DNA from: Flavobacterium chilense
Lineage (GTDB): Bacteria; Bacteroidota; Bacteroidia; Flavobacteriales; Flavobacteriaceae
NCBI RefSeq assembly: GCF_001602525.1
Contig: NZ_LSYT01000002.1
Span: forward strand, 1 to 64,000
DNA: 64,000 nucleotides
Direction: 5' to 3'
The notes under the pieces are model-generated. The model was not told the DNA's origin and did no database searches. It was given only the letters and a program-made list of their open reading frames with translations. The position numbers and the translations under genes are program-made. The stretch's first letter is position 1. The number at the start of each line of letters is the position of its first letter. Of this stretch, positions 15,944 through 24,422 are shown piece after piece.

Positions 15944-18900
15944 TTAATGGGTATGTTTAGGATTAAAACCGTCTTCACTAACTTCAGTTGGCGTATAATC
16001 GGCAACCATTTCAGCTTCGTAATCGATTTTTTCTCCTTTAGAGAATTTATGGATAATTTTCTCCATGATATTATAAATTACCGGAACTACAATCAGGGTT
16101 AAGAATAACGAAGAAATTAATCCTCCGATGATTACCCATGCCAATCCGTTTTTCCATTCTGCTCCTGCTCCTGATGCTAATGCAATTGGGAACATACCAA
16201 ATACCATCGCAATTGTTGTCATTAAGATCGGACGTAAACGAGCGTGGTTTGCCTGAATTAATGCCGTTCTGATTGATTCTCCGGCAGCTCTTCTTTGGTT
16301 GGTATAATCGACAAGCATGATCGCATTCTTACACACCAGACCAATCAACATGATGATACCTAAAATGGTAAAGATATTTAATGAGTTGTTTGTTAATGCC
16401 AGTGCTAACATCGCTCCGATGAACGAAAGCGGAATTGCAAACAATACTACGAATGGATGCACGAAACTGTCATACAAACTCACCATTACAAGGTATACCA
16501 AAATAATAGCGGCAAGTAAAGCGATTCCTAAAGTACCAAATCCTTCTGATTGGTTCTCCTGGTCACCTCCCCAGATATAGTTAACTCCTGCTGGTTTTTT
16601 AAGTTTATCTAACTTAACCTGCCATTGTTGAACGATTGTTCCTGATGGCACCCCAACGTTTTGTCCTTTTACTGTTACCGAAGCTGATTTATCTCTACGC
16701 TCTAACTGGCTAGGTCCTGAACCTTCTGTAATATCTGCAAATTGAGACAATTTAATTTGTTGTCCTGCTGCATTGATGAAAATTAAATTACTAACATCCG
16801 TAATACTTTTTCTGTCAAAAGCATTGTATCTGATGTTGATATCGTATTCGTATTCACCTGCTCTGTATTTACCGTCAGTGTTACCACTAAAAGCAGTTTG
16901 CATTGTTAAACCAACTGTTTGAAGTGTTAAGCCTAAAGCAGCCATTTTATCACGATCTACTTTTACGTTGATCTCAGGGTTTCCGTCTTCAACAGTTAAT
17001 TTAATCTCTGTTGTTCCCGGAATTGTACGTAATTCTGCTTCGGCTTGTTTAGCAAAAGCCATAGCTGCTTCTGTTGAAGGACCTGTTACAATTAATCCTA
17101 AAGTAGCATCTTCTGCAGTTCCTAAAATACCAACCGGAACTGTTTTTACTTTTGCTCCAACTAATACTTTTTCTAATTTACGTTTGATTTTTGCTGCATA
17201 AACATTCGCATCATCTGTACGATCTTTTTGCTCAATCATTTTTACGTCAATCTCTGCTTTGTAAGCTGTAGCCTGAGATGCTCCAAAACCTTCACTGGTT
17301 TGTCCTACTGTTGTAATTTGACTGTGAACATATTCTTGTGCTTTCAAATAAGCTTCTGCTTTTTGAGTCATGAAATTCGTTTGTTCTAACGAAGCATCTT
17401 TTGGCATTTCAATCTGAACAAGGAACTCTCCACTATCAGATGATGCGAAAAACTCTCCTCCAATAAAACCACCACCCATTAATCCAACAGTTGATGCAAA
17501 GAATAATATAATTACAACTATAAAGGTTTTAATATAGTGATCTAAACACCATGTCAATAAATGAGAAACCCAATCCGTGAAACGTGTTAAATAATTTTCG
17601 AAGCCAAGAATGATTCTTCCAAATAAATTTTTTCCTTCGATATGCTCTAATTTACCAAAACGAGATGATAACCATGGAATAATAGTAAATGAAGCTAATA
17701 ATGATAACATCGTTGAGATAATTACCGTAACACAGAATTGTGTAATAATATTAGAAACCAATCCGGAACTCATTGCAATAGGCAAGAATACCACGACAAT
17801 TACTAATGTAATCGAAGTTACTGTTCCACCAATTTCGGCAGTTCCGTCATAAGAAGCACGAATTCTGCTTTTACCCATCTCCATGTGCCTGTAGATATTT
17901 TCCAATACCACAATCGCATCATCCACAAGGATACCTACAACCAGAGACAATCCAAGTAAACTCATTAAGTTTAAGGTATATCCCATTAAATAAATACCAA
18001 TAAAGGTCGCAATCAAAGATGCAGGAATCGAAACCATTACGATCAACGAGTTTCTAATACTGTGCAGGAAGAACAACATTACAAATGCTACCAGAACTAC
18101 TGCTATTAATAAATCGTGAACTACAGAATCTGCAGCTTCAAGAGTAAAAACAGTACTGTCTTTTGCAACTTCTAATTTTAACTGGTTTACTTTATAGTCT
18201 TTTTCAAGAATTGCAATTGTTTTTAATAACTGCTCACTTACTGCAACGGCATTCGCATCAGATTGTTTTACGATTTGTAAAACAATAGCGCTTTTTTGAT
18301 CTACACGTGAGATTTTTTCGGCAATTTTTTGTGTATCCTGAACATCAGCAATATCACTTAAACGAACCTGAATTCCGTTTTGAGAAGAAACTACTAAGTT
18401 TCTTAATTCATTTACACTTTTATATTTACCCGCTAAACGAATTAATATTTTTTGATTACGAGTCTGGATGTTTCCTGTTGGGAAATCTAAGTTCGAAGTC
18501 AAAATAGTCTGTTGTACCTGCGGAACAGATAATCCGTAACCCTGCATTTTTACAGCATCAAGGTTTACCTGAATTTCACGCTCAGAACCACCAATGATGT
18601 TTACCTGAGCAACACCTTGTACACGGGATAAAATAGGAGCAATTTTTTTGTCAATTAAGTCATAAAATGCTGCTTCGTCCATTTTTCCGTTGGCACCAAG
18701 CGTCATAATTGGTAAATCACTCAACGAGAATTTGGTTAATGCCGGCGTTTTAACATCATCTGGTAAATCACTAATGATGGCATTAATTTTTCGCTGTGCA
18801 TCATTTAATGAGAAATCGACTTTTGCATTTGATGTTAGTGTAATCGAAACGATAGATAAACTTTCGTACGATTTTGAGTCAATTTTCTTGACATTTTCCA

Positions 18901-19120
18901 GGGATGCAATCGCATCCTCAATTTTCTTGGTTACAGTATTTTCTACCTCACTTGGAGAAGCTCCCGGATAAACTGTAGAAATGGTAATAACGTTTTGTTC
19001 AAATTTTGGGATCAGCTCATAGCCTAATTGGCTGTAACTGAACAATCCACCAAGTGTCAGAATTGTAAACAATACAATTACCAACGACGGACGTTTTATG
19101 GATATTTCGGCTAATTTCAT
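15944..19120 (-). CDS. RND efflux pump inner-membrane subunit (AcrB/HAE1 type)
   Basis: The 1058-residue protein matches the AcrB family length. It starts with the usual MKLAEISIKRPSLVIVLFTILT first helix and has twelve membrane helices in two halves. The proton-relay motif GILVDDAIVVLEN is in TM4, with a second-half KNAIMLVDYTN. It exports hydrophobic compounds by proton antiport as part of a tripartite pump. It is the last gene of the leftward tetR-tolC-acrA-acrB operon, separated from acrA by a repeat-rich gap of 141 bp. A TetR repressor heads the operon. Confidence 0.95.
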   Translation of the reverse strand: MKLAEISIKRPSLVIVLFTILTLGGLFSYSQLGYELIPKFEQNVITISTVYPGASPSEVENTVTKKIEDAIASLENVKKIDSKSYESLSIVSITLTSNAKVDFSLNDAQRKINAIISDLPDDVKTPALTKFSLSDLPIMTLGANGKMDEAAFYDLIDKKIAPILSRVQGVAQVNIIGGSEREIQVNLDAVKMQGYGLSVPQVQQTILTSNLDFPTGNIQTRNQKILIRLAGKYKSVNELRNLVVSSQNGIQVRLSDIADVQDTQKIAEKISRVDQKSAIVLQIVKQSDANAVAVSEQLLKTIAILEKDYKVNQLKLEVAKDSTVFTLEAADSVVHDLLIAVVLVAFVMLFFLHSIRNSLIVMVSIPASLIATFIGIYLMGYTLNLMSLLGLSLVVGILVDDAIVVLENIYRHMEMGKSRIRASYDGTAEIGGTVTSITLVIVVVFLPIAMSSGLVSNIITQFCVTVIISTMLSLLASFTIIPWLSSRFGKLEHIEGKNLFGRIILGFENYLTRFTDWVSHLLTWCLDHYIKTFIVVIILFFASTVGLMGGGFIGGEFFASSDSGEFLVQIEMPKDASLEQTNFMTQKAEAYLKAQEYVHSQITTVGQTSEGFGASQATAYKAEIDVKMIEQKDRTDDANVYAAKIKRKLEKVLVGAKVKTVPVGILGTAEDATLGLIVTGPSTEAAMAFAKQAEAELRTIPGTTEIKLTVEDGNPEINVKVDRDKMAALGLTLQTVGLTMQTAFSGNTDGKYRAGEYEYDINIRYNAFDRKSITDVSNLIFINAAGQQIKLSQFADITEGSGPSQLERRDKSASVTVKGQNVGVPSGTIVQQWQVKLDKLKKPAGVNYIWGGDQENQSEGFGTLGIALLAAIILVYLVMVSLYDSFVHPFVVLFAIPLSFIGAMLALALTNNSLNIFTILGIIMLIGLVCKNAIMLVDYTNQRRAAGESIRTALIQANHARLRPILMTTIAMVFGMFPIALASGAGAEWKNGLAWVIIGGLISSLFLTLIVVPVIYNIMEKIIHKFSKGEKIDYEAEMVADYTPTEVSEDGFNPKHTH

Positions 19121-19131
19121 ATTTTTTTAAT

Positions 19132-19261
19132 GCTATAGGCTTTAGGCTGTAGGCTTTAAGCTTTAAGGTTTAATTTCATATTTTTTTTCAGGCTGTAGGC
19201 TTTAAACTATATGCATTAGGCTTTTTAAAAAGCTTATTGCTTATTGCCTATAGCTTAAAGC
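19132..19261. repeat. heptamer array with inverted partner
   Basis: Six consecutive 7-bp units (GCTATAG, GCTTTAG, GCTGTAG, GCTTTAA, GCTTTAA, GGTTTAA; 19132-19173) are followed near 19243-19261 by their inverted form (GCCTATAGCTTAAAGCTTA). The transcript between the acrA and acrB genes can thus fold into a long imperfect hairpin. Confidence 0.7.
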
Positions 19262-20329
19262 TTACTTAATAATTTCTACTGTATTACCGTCTTGCAGGTT
19301 AATTTGACCTGTAACAATTACAGTTTCTCCGTCAGATAATCCGTTGATAATTTCTACCTGGTCTCCTAAAATTCTTCCTGCAGTTACTTTTTTCAATTTT
19401 GCAATACCTTTTTCAACTACAAAAATTTCATTACTGCTCACACTTCCAACAAATGCATTTCTAGGTACAACCATTAAGTGTTGTTTTTGTTGTTTTGATG
19501 CAAAGTTTGCAGTTCCGTACATACCTGCTTTCAGGTCATTGTTAACGTTATTTGTAATTTCAATTTCAACCGGGAAGTTCAAAGATTCGTCTGCTTTTGC
19601 AGCGATAAAAGTAATTTTTCCTGAAAAAGTTTTGTCAGGATAAACACTTGCAGTTACATTAATATGATCTCCAACTTTTAAGCTCGCTACCTGATTTTCG
19701 TTTACTGTAACTACTAATTTTAGTTTAGAAACATTTACAATATCAAACAATGCAGTTGCCGGCATTCCGGTTAAAATAGATCCTGGCTCAATGTATTTTT
19801 TATTGATAAATCCGTTAATTGGTGCTTTTACTTTTGTATCACCAACATTAATGTTTGCTTGTTTTAAGCTTGACTCAGCATTTGTTAATGCTAATCTTGC
19901 CTGATCTAATTGTTGTTTTGTAACACCACCCGTTTTAAAGGCATTTTCGTATCTGCTGTAATCTGATTTTGCATTTTGGTAAACTGCCTGTGCTTGTTGT
20001 GCACTTACATTAATAACATCACCTCTCATTGTTAATAATGTCTGACCAACTTTTACGTAATCTCCTTCTTTCGCCAAAACGCTAATTACTTTTCCTGATT
20101 TTTCAGCAGAGAAAGTTAATTGTTGAGTAGGCTGAAAGTTTCCGTTAGCTACAAAGTCCAATGAAACTTCTTCTGTTTTTACCGGAGCCACTTTTACAGA
20201 AACAGCTGCATTTTTTTCTGCTACGATGTCTGTTTTTTCTTTGTTCTTTTTCTTATTATTATTTAAGACATATCCAATCACACCCAACGCTGCAATTATG
20301 ATTACGATTGTTATAATAGTTTTCTTCAT
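19262..20329 (-). CDS. RND efflux periplasmic adaptor (AcrA/HlyD type)
   Basis: This 355-residue membrane-fusion protein links the pump to the outer-membrane channel. An N-terminal membrane helix (about 5-24) anchors it, and there is no lipobox cysteine. A biotinyl-lipoyl half (GKVISVLAKEGDYVKVGQTLL), an alpha-hairpin (about 105-160), the second lipoyl half (VKAPINGFINKKYIEPG) and beta-barrel and membrane-proximal domains follow. It begins 9 bp after the tolC stop, so it is co-translated. Order and spacing fit one efflux operon. Confidence 0.93.
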   Translation of the reverse strand: MKKTIITIVIIIAALGVIGYVLNNNKKKNKEKTDIVAEKNAAVSVKVAPVKTEEVSLDFVANGNFQPTQQLTFSAEKSGKVISVLAKEGDYVKVGQTLLTMRGDVINVSAQQAQAVYQNAKSDYSRYENAFKTGGVTKQQLDQARLALTNAESSLKQANINVGDTKVKAPINGFINKKYIEPGSILTGMPATALFDIVNVSKLKLVVTVNENQVASLKVGDHINVTASVYPDKTFSGKITFIAAKADESLNFPVEIEITNNVNNDLKAGMYGTANFASKQQKQHLMVVPRNAFVGSVSSNEIFVVEKGIAKLKKVTAGRILGDQVEIINGLSDGETVIVTGQINLQDGNTVEIIK

Positions 20330-20338
20330 TTTATTTAG

Positions 20339-21673
20339 TTATTTAATAAGAGATTTAAGTTCGCCTTTTGATTTGATTAGTGCTACTTCGGCAATTTTGT
20401 AATTTAAGATTGCTCTGGTATAGTTATTTTGAGCTTCAAGTGATGCATTTTCTGCATCTAACAAGTCTGTTAATGATGCTAATCCCTGAAGATAATTGTT
20501 TTTTGTATTGCTTAATATTTCAGTTGCCAAACGCATGTTTTCTTTTTGGTTCTCGATTGTTACAAGGTTGTTCTCGATCTCAGCCATTGCATTTCGGTAA
20601 TCCAAATCAAGCGAAAGTTTGGTGTCTTTAATATCTTCCTGAAGCGATCTGATTTCTACATCGGCCTGTCTTACTTTAGCACGGGTTCCAAAACCTGTAA
20701 AAATTGGTACATGTAAGTTTAATCCAATTGCGGAGTAATCTGACCAGTACACTCCATCTGAAGGTTTTGCAAACCAAGGCATTTGCGGCCCCTGACCAAT
20801 ATAATTGTAACCAGCCGTTAAAGAAAGTGTTGGGTAATATCCTGCTTCAACTGCTTTCTTGTTGTATACTAAAAGCTGTTCTTGTTTTTTCAAAAGCAGG
20901 TATTCTGTTCTGTTTTCTACATTTGGTGCTTCTGTCAAAGCTGCAGGCACCACTTCAAATTCTTCTTTTGGAATCTCGATTTGAGTTTCAATAGGCATTC
21001 CCATATAAAACTTCAAAGCATTTTCCTGTAAAGTAATTTGGTTTTTAATTTGTTGACGCTCTGTATCGATGTTTGACATTTTAACGATAATACGGTCTAA
21101 ATCAATTTTTTTAGCCAGTCCGTTATCAAATTGTCCTTTTACAATGTCACGAACTTTAGTTGTATTAACATAGTTACTGTCTAATAAAACTAATCTTTCG
21201 CGTTGTACATATACTGAATAATAGTTATTTGCAACTCTTTCGATTACCTGCTCTTCTGTTAACTGATCGTTGATCTGATAAAATTCGCGGGTAGTTTTTG
21301 CAGCTCTTAATCCTGTAAAAACAGATTGATCAAATATGGTCTGAGTTAATGAAATCCCTGCGTTTGAAGTCCATTTTTGACCAAATGCTGCCTGAATAGT
21401 AGTTCCTGGCTGACCAAATCCGGCACCATCAATAACTGTTGTCTGAATTATTGGATTGTGCGTTAAGTTTCCGTTTGCAGAAATCTGAGGTAATGCTCTT
21501 GAACGTACTTCCTGAATTTTATACTCACTGTTTTCAACCTGTAACTTTGCTTTTTTCGCATCGGCTTTGTTTTCAAGCGCGTACGTAATAGCCTCTTTTA
21601 AGGTTAGAGATTTGACTTGTGCGTTGGCACTCAAGCCAATTGTACACAAAAATATAAGAATTATTCTTTTCAT
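20339..21673 (-). CDS. TolC-family outer-membrane efflux protein
   Basis: This 444-residue protein has a signal peptide (MKRIILIFLCTIGLSANAQ) and two OEP repeats of long amphipathic helices, ending in a coiled-coil with DLLDAENASLEAQNNYTRA, a phrase typical of the family. It forms the trimeric exit duct for the RND pump encoded downstream. It lies 10 bp after the tetR stop and 9 bp before acrA. Confidence 0.93.
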   Translation of the reverse strand: MKRIILIFLCTIGLSANAQVKSLTLKEAITYALENKADAKKAKLQVENSEYKIQEVRSRALPQISANGNLTHNPIIQTTVIDGAGFGQPGTTIQAAFGQKWTSNAGISLTQTIFDQSVFTGLRAAKTTREFYQINDQLTEEQVIERVANNYYSVYVQRERLVLLDSNYVNTTKVRDIVKGQFDNGLAKKIDLDRIIVKMSNIDTERQQIKNQITLQENALKFYMGMPIETQIEIPKEEFEVVPAALTEAPNVENRTEYLLLKKQEQLLVYNKKAVEAGYYPTLSLTAGYNYIGQGPQMPWFAKPSDGVYWSDYSAIGLNLHVPIFTGFGTRAKVRQADVEIRSLQEDIKDTKLSLDLDYRNAMAEIENNLVTIENQKENMRLATEILSNTKNNYLQGLASLTDLLDAENASLEAQNNYTRAILNYKIAEVALIKSKGELKSLIK

Positions 21674-21683
21674 AGATTGATGA

Positions 21684-22283
21684 TTAAATGGTAATTTTTT
21701 TAAGTTGTTTTTCTAATTCCAGTATTCCTTTTTCTGTTGCCATAGCTCTGGTGTGATATTCCAGCGCTTCTAATTCTATTTTTTGTGCTTCTCTTTCTGA
21801 AACTGTAGTTTCATTAATATGAAAAATCAAAGTGTAATAAAACTTCACATACAAATCGATATTTAAATCTGCTCTGTATAAATCTTCACGGATTCCTTTC
21901 AGGATGTTATCTCTGAAATAATGATTACACTGATCTATTTCATGAGTCATTATATTTTGATAGATTTCAGGATAATGTTTTTTTAACTGATAAAGAGGCG
22001 AAGTATCGGTTGCGTTTTTAAACATATCCCGAAAACTTTCTCTTATCTCAAAATTCTCATGAATCGCATTATAATCTTTAGCTACAATAGTATCAATAAC
22101 CTGATGTACTTGTTTATGAACTGTCGCTGTACTCTCTTCAATTAAAACCTCTTTATTGCAGAAATATTTGTAAATCGTTTTTTTCGAAATACACATTTCT
22201 CCTGCGATATCATCCATGGTAACACTTTTAAAACCCAGTTTTAAAAATAACTCACTCGCTTTTGATATTATTTTCTCTTTCAT
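21684..22283 (-). CDS. TetR family repressor of the efflux operon
   Basis: I place the start at the ATG at 22283 (199 residues). A TTG four codons upstream is the only alternative. The N-terminal helix-turn-helix (about 8-52, MDDIAGEMCISKKTIYKYFCNKEVL) is the TetR DNA-binding domain; the rest is a helical ligand domain. It heads the tolC-acrA-acrB operon. An inverted repeat GGAAACT-N14-AGTTTCC overlaps the operon promoter (22318-22345), and two more copies flank the yceI promoter. Autoregulation plus control of yceI is inferred from those sites. The inducer is unknown. Confidence 0.92.
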   Translation of the reverse strand: MKEKIISKASELFLKLGFKSVTMDDIAGEMCISKKTIYKYFCNKEVLIEESTATVHKQVHQVIDTIVAKDYNAIHENFEIRESFRDMFKNATDTSPLYQLKKHYPEIYQNIMTHEIDQCNHYFRDNILKGIREDLYRADLNIDLYVKFYYTLIFHINETTVSEREAQKIELEALEYHTRAMATEKGILELEKQLKKITI

Positions 22284-22305
22284 CTTAATTTTCAAAATTG
22301 TACTA

Positions 22306-22335
22306 CAAATATACTTAGGAAACTAAAATTAGAAA
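22306..22335 (-). promoter_or_regulatory. promoter of the tetR-efflux operon
   Basis: On the minus strand TATATTTG (22306-22313) matches the Bacteroidota -7 box TAnnTTTG, with a T-rich -33 at 22333-22335 after 19 bases (TTT rather than TTG). The spacer is covered by a TetR-type operator. Confidence 0.6.
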
Positions 22336-22345
22336 AATAGTTTCC
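22318..22345. promoter_or_regulatory. TetR operator O1
   Basis: GGAAACT (22318-22324) and AGTTTCC (22339-22345) form a perfect inverted repeat with a 14-base spacer across the -33/-7 spacer of the tetR promoter. The same repeat occurs twice upstream of yceI. Confidence 0.7.
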
Positions 22346-22392
22346 TTGAATTTTGTAATAATTTTACATTAATTTATTGCGTTCTGTAAGAT

Positions 22393-22914
22393 TTATATAC
22401 TAAATTCAAGATTTGCAATAAGTTTAATATCTTTTCCCATAGCCAAACCTCCATTATGATTAAAAGAATTATAGTCTAAGCCAAAATCCTGGCGTTTAAT
22501 ATCTCCTTTAATTTCGAATGCTACTTTTTTCTCCCCGTTATAAGAATTGATACCAATAAACTCAGCATCAAGTTCTACTACTTTGGTAACATCTTTTATG
22601 GTTAAGTCTCCTTTAAAAAAATTGATGTTATTGTTTACTTTTTGAAAAGAAGTCGATTTAAAACTGATAATTGGATGTTCATCTACATCGAAAAAATCCT
22701 GAAGTTGCAAATACGTATCGATTTGTTGAAAACTATCTTTTTTGTTATTGATGTCTAAGGAAAACTCAACAGAAGCATCTTCAATTTCATTGTCTTCAAT
22801 ATCCACGTATCCATCAAATTTATTGGTAGTTCCTCCCATATAAGCAATTATCGAATGTCTCATTTTGATTAAAACATCTGATTGGCTAGAATCTAAGGTC
22901 CATGTTGTTTTCAT
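22393..22914 (-). CDS. YceI family lipid-binding protein
   Basis: This 173-residue protein matches the YceI family, whose members form a lipocalin-like barrel that binds polyprenoid or other amphipathic lipids. Visible signatures are WTLDSSQSDVLIKMRHSI at the start and GDLTIKDVTKVVELDAEF in the middle. Most characterised members are periplasmic, but this one lacks a signal peptide and should be cytoplasmic. The gene lies just upstream of tetR on the same strand with its own promoter, bracketed by two TetR-type operators. It therefore seems to belong to the efflux regulon. Confidence 0.9.
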   Translation of the reverse strand: MKTTWTLDSSQSDVLIKMRHSIIAYMGGTTNKFDGYVDIEDNEIEDASVEFSLDINNKKDSFQQIDTYLQLQDFFDVDEHPIISFKSTSFQKVNNNINFFKGDLTIKDVTKVVELDAEFIGINSYNGEKKVAFEIKGDIKRQDFGLDYNSFNHNGGLAMGKDIKLIANLEFSI

Positions 22915-22958
22915 AAATATTTGATTTTACTGAGTTTATAAATTGTTCAAACTCTTGC

Positions 22959-22986
22959 GGAAACTTTTTCAGTGTTCTTAGTTTCC
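22959..22986. promoter_or_regulatory. TetR operator O2
   Basis: GGAAACT (22959-22965) and AGTTTCC (22980-22986) with a 14-base spacer. It lies just downstream of the yceI -7 box, over the expected start site. Confidence 0.68.
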
Positions 22987-22998
22987 AAATTAACGGTG

Positions 22999-23028
22999 CA
23001 AATATAGACAGGAAACTCTAAACACCAA
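22999..23028 (-). promoter_or_regulatory. promoter of the YceI gene
   Basis: On the minus strand TTG, exactly 19 bases, then TATATTTG (22999-23006): a full match to the Bacteroidota sigma-ABfr consensus TTG-N19-TAnnTTTG. It is flanked by operators O2 and O3. Confidence 0.72.
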
Positions 23029-23038
23029 AAAAGTTTCC
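23011..23038. promoter_or_regulatory. TetR operator O3
   Basis: GGAAACT (23011-23017) and AGTTTCC (23032-23038) with a 14-base spacer, lying across the -33 and spacer of the yceI promoter. Confidence 0.68.
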
Positions 23039-23148
23039 AAGTTTTTTTAGAAATAATTTTAACATCTTAAGAATTAAGCGTTTTAGGGGCTATTTTTGAT
23101 GGAAACCAGCATTTAAAATTTAAAAAAGGAATAATTCATAATGAATCG

Positions 23149-23156
23149 TATCTTTG
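23149..23156 (+). promoter_or_regulatory. -7 box for the polyprenyl synthetase gene
   Basis: TATCTTTG fits TAnnTTTG and lies 26 bp before the start codon. No clear TTG is found at the -33 distance. Confidence 0.45.
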
Positions 23157-23181
23157 AGCCTCGCAATTCAGATTAAATTTT

Positions 23182-24156
23182 ATGCACGATATTAGTCAAT
23201 ACCAAGATTTTTTTATTAGTTATTTAAAAAACCAAAGCATACAGAAAAATCCAAAAAACCTATACGAACCTATTGAATACATTTTAGGACTTGGCGGAAA
23301 ACGCATGCGTCCTGTTCTTACTTTAATGGCTGCAGAGGTTTTTGATACTGATTATAAAGTAGCGCTTCCGGCCGCAATGGCTGTCGAAGTTTTTCATAAT
23401 TTCTCATTGGTTCACGATGATATTATGGATGACGCTCCTTTGCGAAGAGGACAGGAAACGGTACACGAGAAATGGGATTTAAACACCGGGATTCTTTCCG
23501 GAGATGCAATGCTTATTTTAGCTTATCAATATTTTGAACAATACGAACCGGTTGTTTTCAGGGATTTGGCAAAATTATTCAGCAAAACTGCTCTTGAGGT
23601 TTGCGAAGGACAACAATGGGATGTTGATTTTGAAAAAAGAAACGATGTCACGATTCCGGAATATCTAAAAATGATCGAATATAAAACAGCGGTTTTGGTT
23701 GCCGCAGCTATGAAAATGGGTGCCATTGTAGCCAAAACTTCTGAAAAAGAAGGAGATTTAATTTATAATTTCGGATTAAATTTAGGATTGGCTTTCCAGC
23801 TTCAGGACGATTATTTAGATGCTTTTGGTGATCCTGAAACTTTTGGAAAACAAGTTGGAGGAGATATTATGGTGAATAAAAAAACCTATTTATATCTAAA
23901 AGCACGTGAGTTTTCATCTCCGGAAAAAGCTTCTGAATTAGAAAAATTATTCAGTTTACAACTGAAAGACAATATTGAAAAAATAGAAACTGCCAAAAAC
24001 ATTTTTAATGAATCAGGCGCTTCAAAAGCGACTCAGGATGCTATTGAAACGTATACTTTTAAAGCTTTTGAAACTTTAGAAAAAATGGATATTAACGCTG
24101 AAAAGAAAGATATTCTCAGAACTTTTGGTGAGAATTTAATGGGAAGAAAGGTTTAG
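23182..24156 (+). CDS. polyprenyl (trans-isoprenyl) diphosphate synthase
   Basis: This 324-residue enzyme condenses isopentenyl diphosphate onto an allylic primer. The first aspartate-rich motif is in VHDDIMDDAP (Asp79, Asp80, Asp83), and the second is QLQDDYLDAFGD near residue 212. The GGKRMRP segment at residues 38-44 binds pyrophosphate. Chain length (geranylgeranyl, or octaprenyl for quinones) cannot be fixed by eye. The gene stands alone between the yceI gene and a terminator. Confidence 0.92.
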   Translation: MHDISQYQDFFISYLKNQSIQKNPKNLYEPIEYILGLGGKRMRPVLTLMAAEVFDTDYKVALPAAMAVEVFHNFSLVHDDIMDDAPLRRGQETVHEKWDLNTGILSGDAMLILAYQYFEQYEPVVFRDLAKLFSKTALEVCEGQQWDVDFEKRNDVTIPEYLKMIEYKTAVLVAAAMKMGAIVAKTSEKEGDLIYNFGLNLGLAFQLQDDYLDAFGDPETFGKQVGGDIMVNKKTYLYLKAREFSSPEKASELEKLFSLQLKDNIEKIETAKNIFNESGASKATQDAIETYTFKAFETLEKMDINAEKKDILRTFGENLMGRKV

Positions 24157-24169
24157 TTTTCAAAAGGGC

Positions 24170-24418
24170 TTCGACTTCGCTCAGCCTGACATTACAAGTT
24201 CCTGTCTAAACGATTAAGAGAACACTAAAATTTTAAGCTACAGACTAAAATGATTATCACAGGTTAAATCCTTGAAATCTTTTTAGTCTGTGTTTTTTTA
24301 TACATAAGAAATTTAACAGATTTGTCACTTTCAGAACCTAAAAAGACCTCAACTTCGCTTGGCCCGATAAATATTATAATAAAACCGAGTGTTATCCTGA
24401 GCGAAGTCGAAGGCTTGT
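24170..24418. repeat. inverted pair of dispersed CTTCGACTTCGCTCAGCCTGAC repeats
   Basis: CTTCGACTTCGCTCAGCC near 24170 and its inverted relative CCTGAGCGAAGTCGAAGG near 24397 bracket the gap. A diverged copy, CTCAACTTCGCTTGGCCCGA, lies near 24350. This family of short repeats recurs between genes in many Bacteroidota. No gene is seen in the gap. Confidence 0.6.
24240..24299 (+). terminator. long-loop terminator of the prenyl synthase gene
   Basis: ACAGACTAAAA (24240-24250) pairs with TTTTAGTCTGT (24281-24291), followed by a run of seven T. The loop is about 30 bases. Confidence 0.7.
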
Positions 24419-24422
24419 TTGA

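Noticed and set aside
19305..19340. GTAACAAT within the acrA coding region
   Set aside because: No TTGATAT follows at the required distance and the stretch is coding; a chance match.
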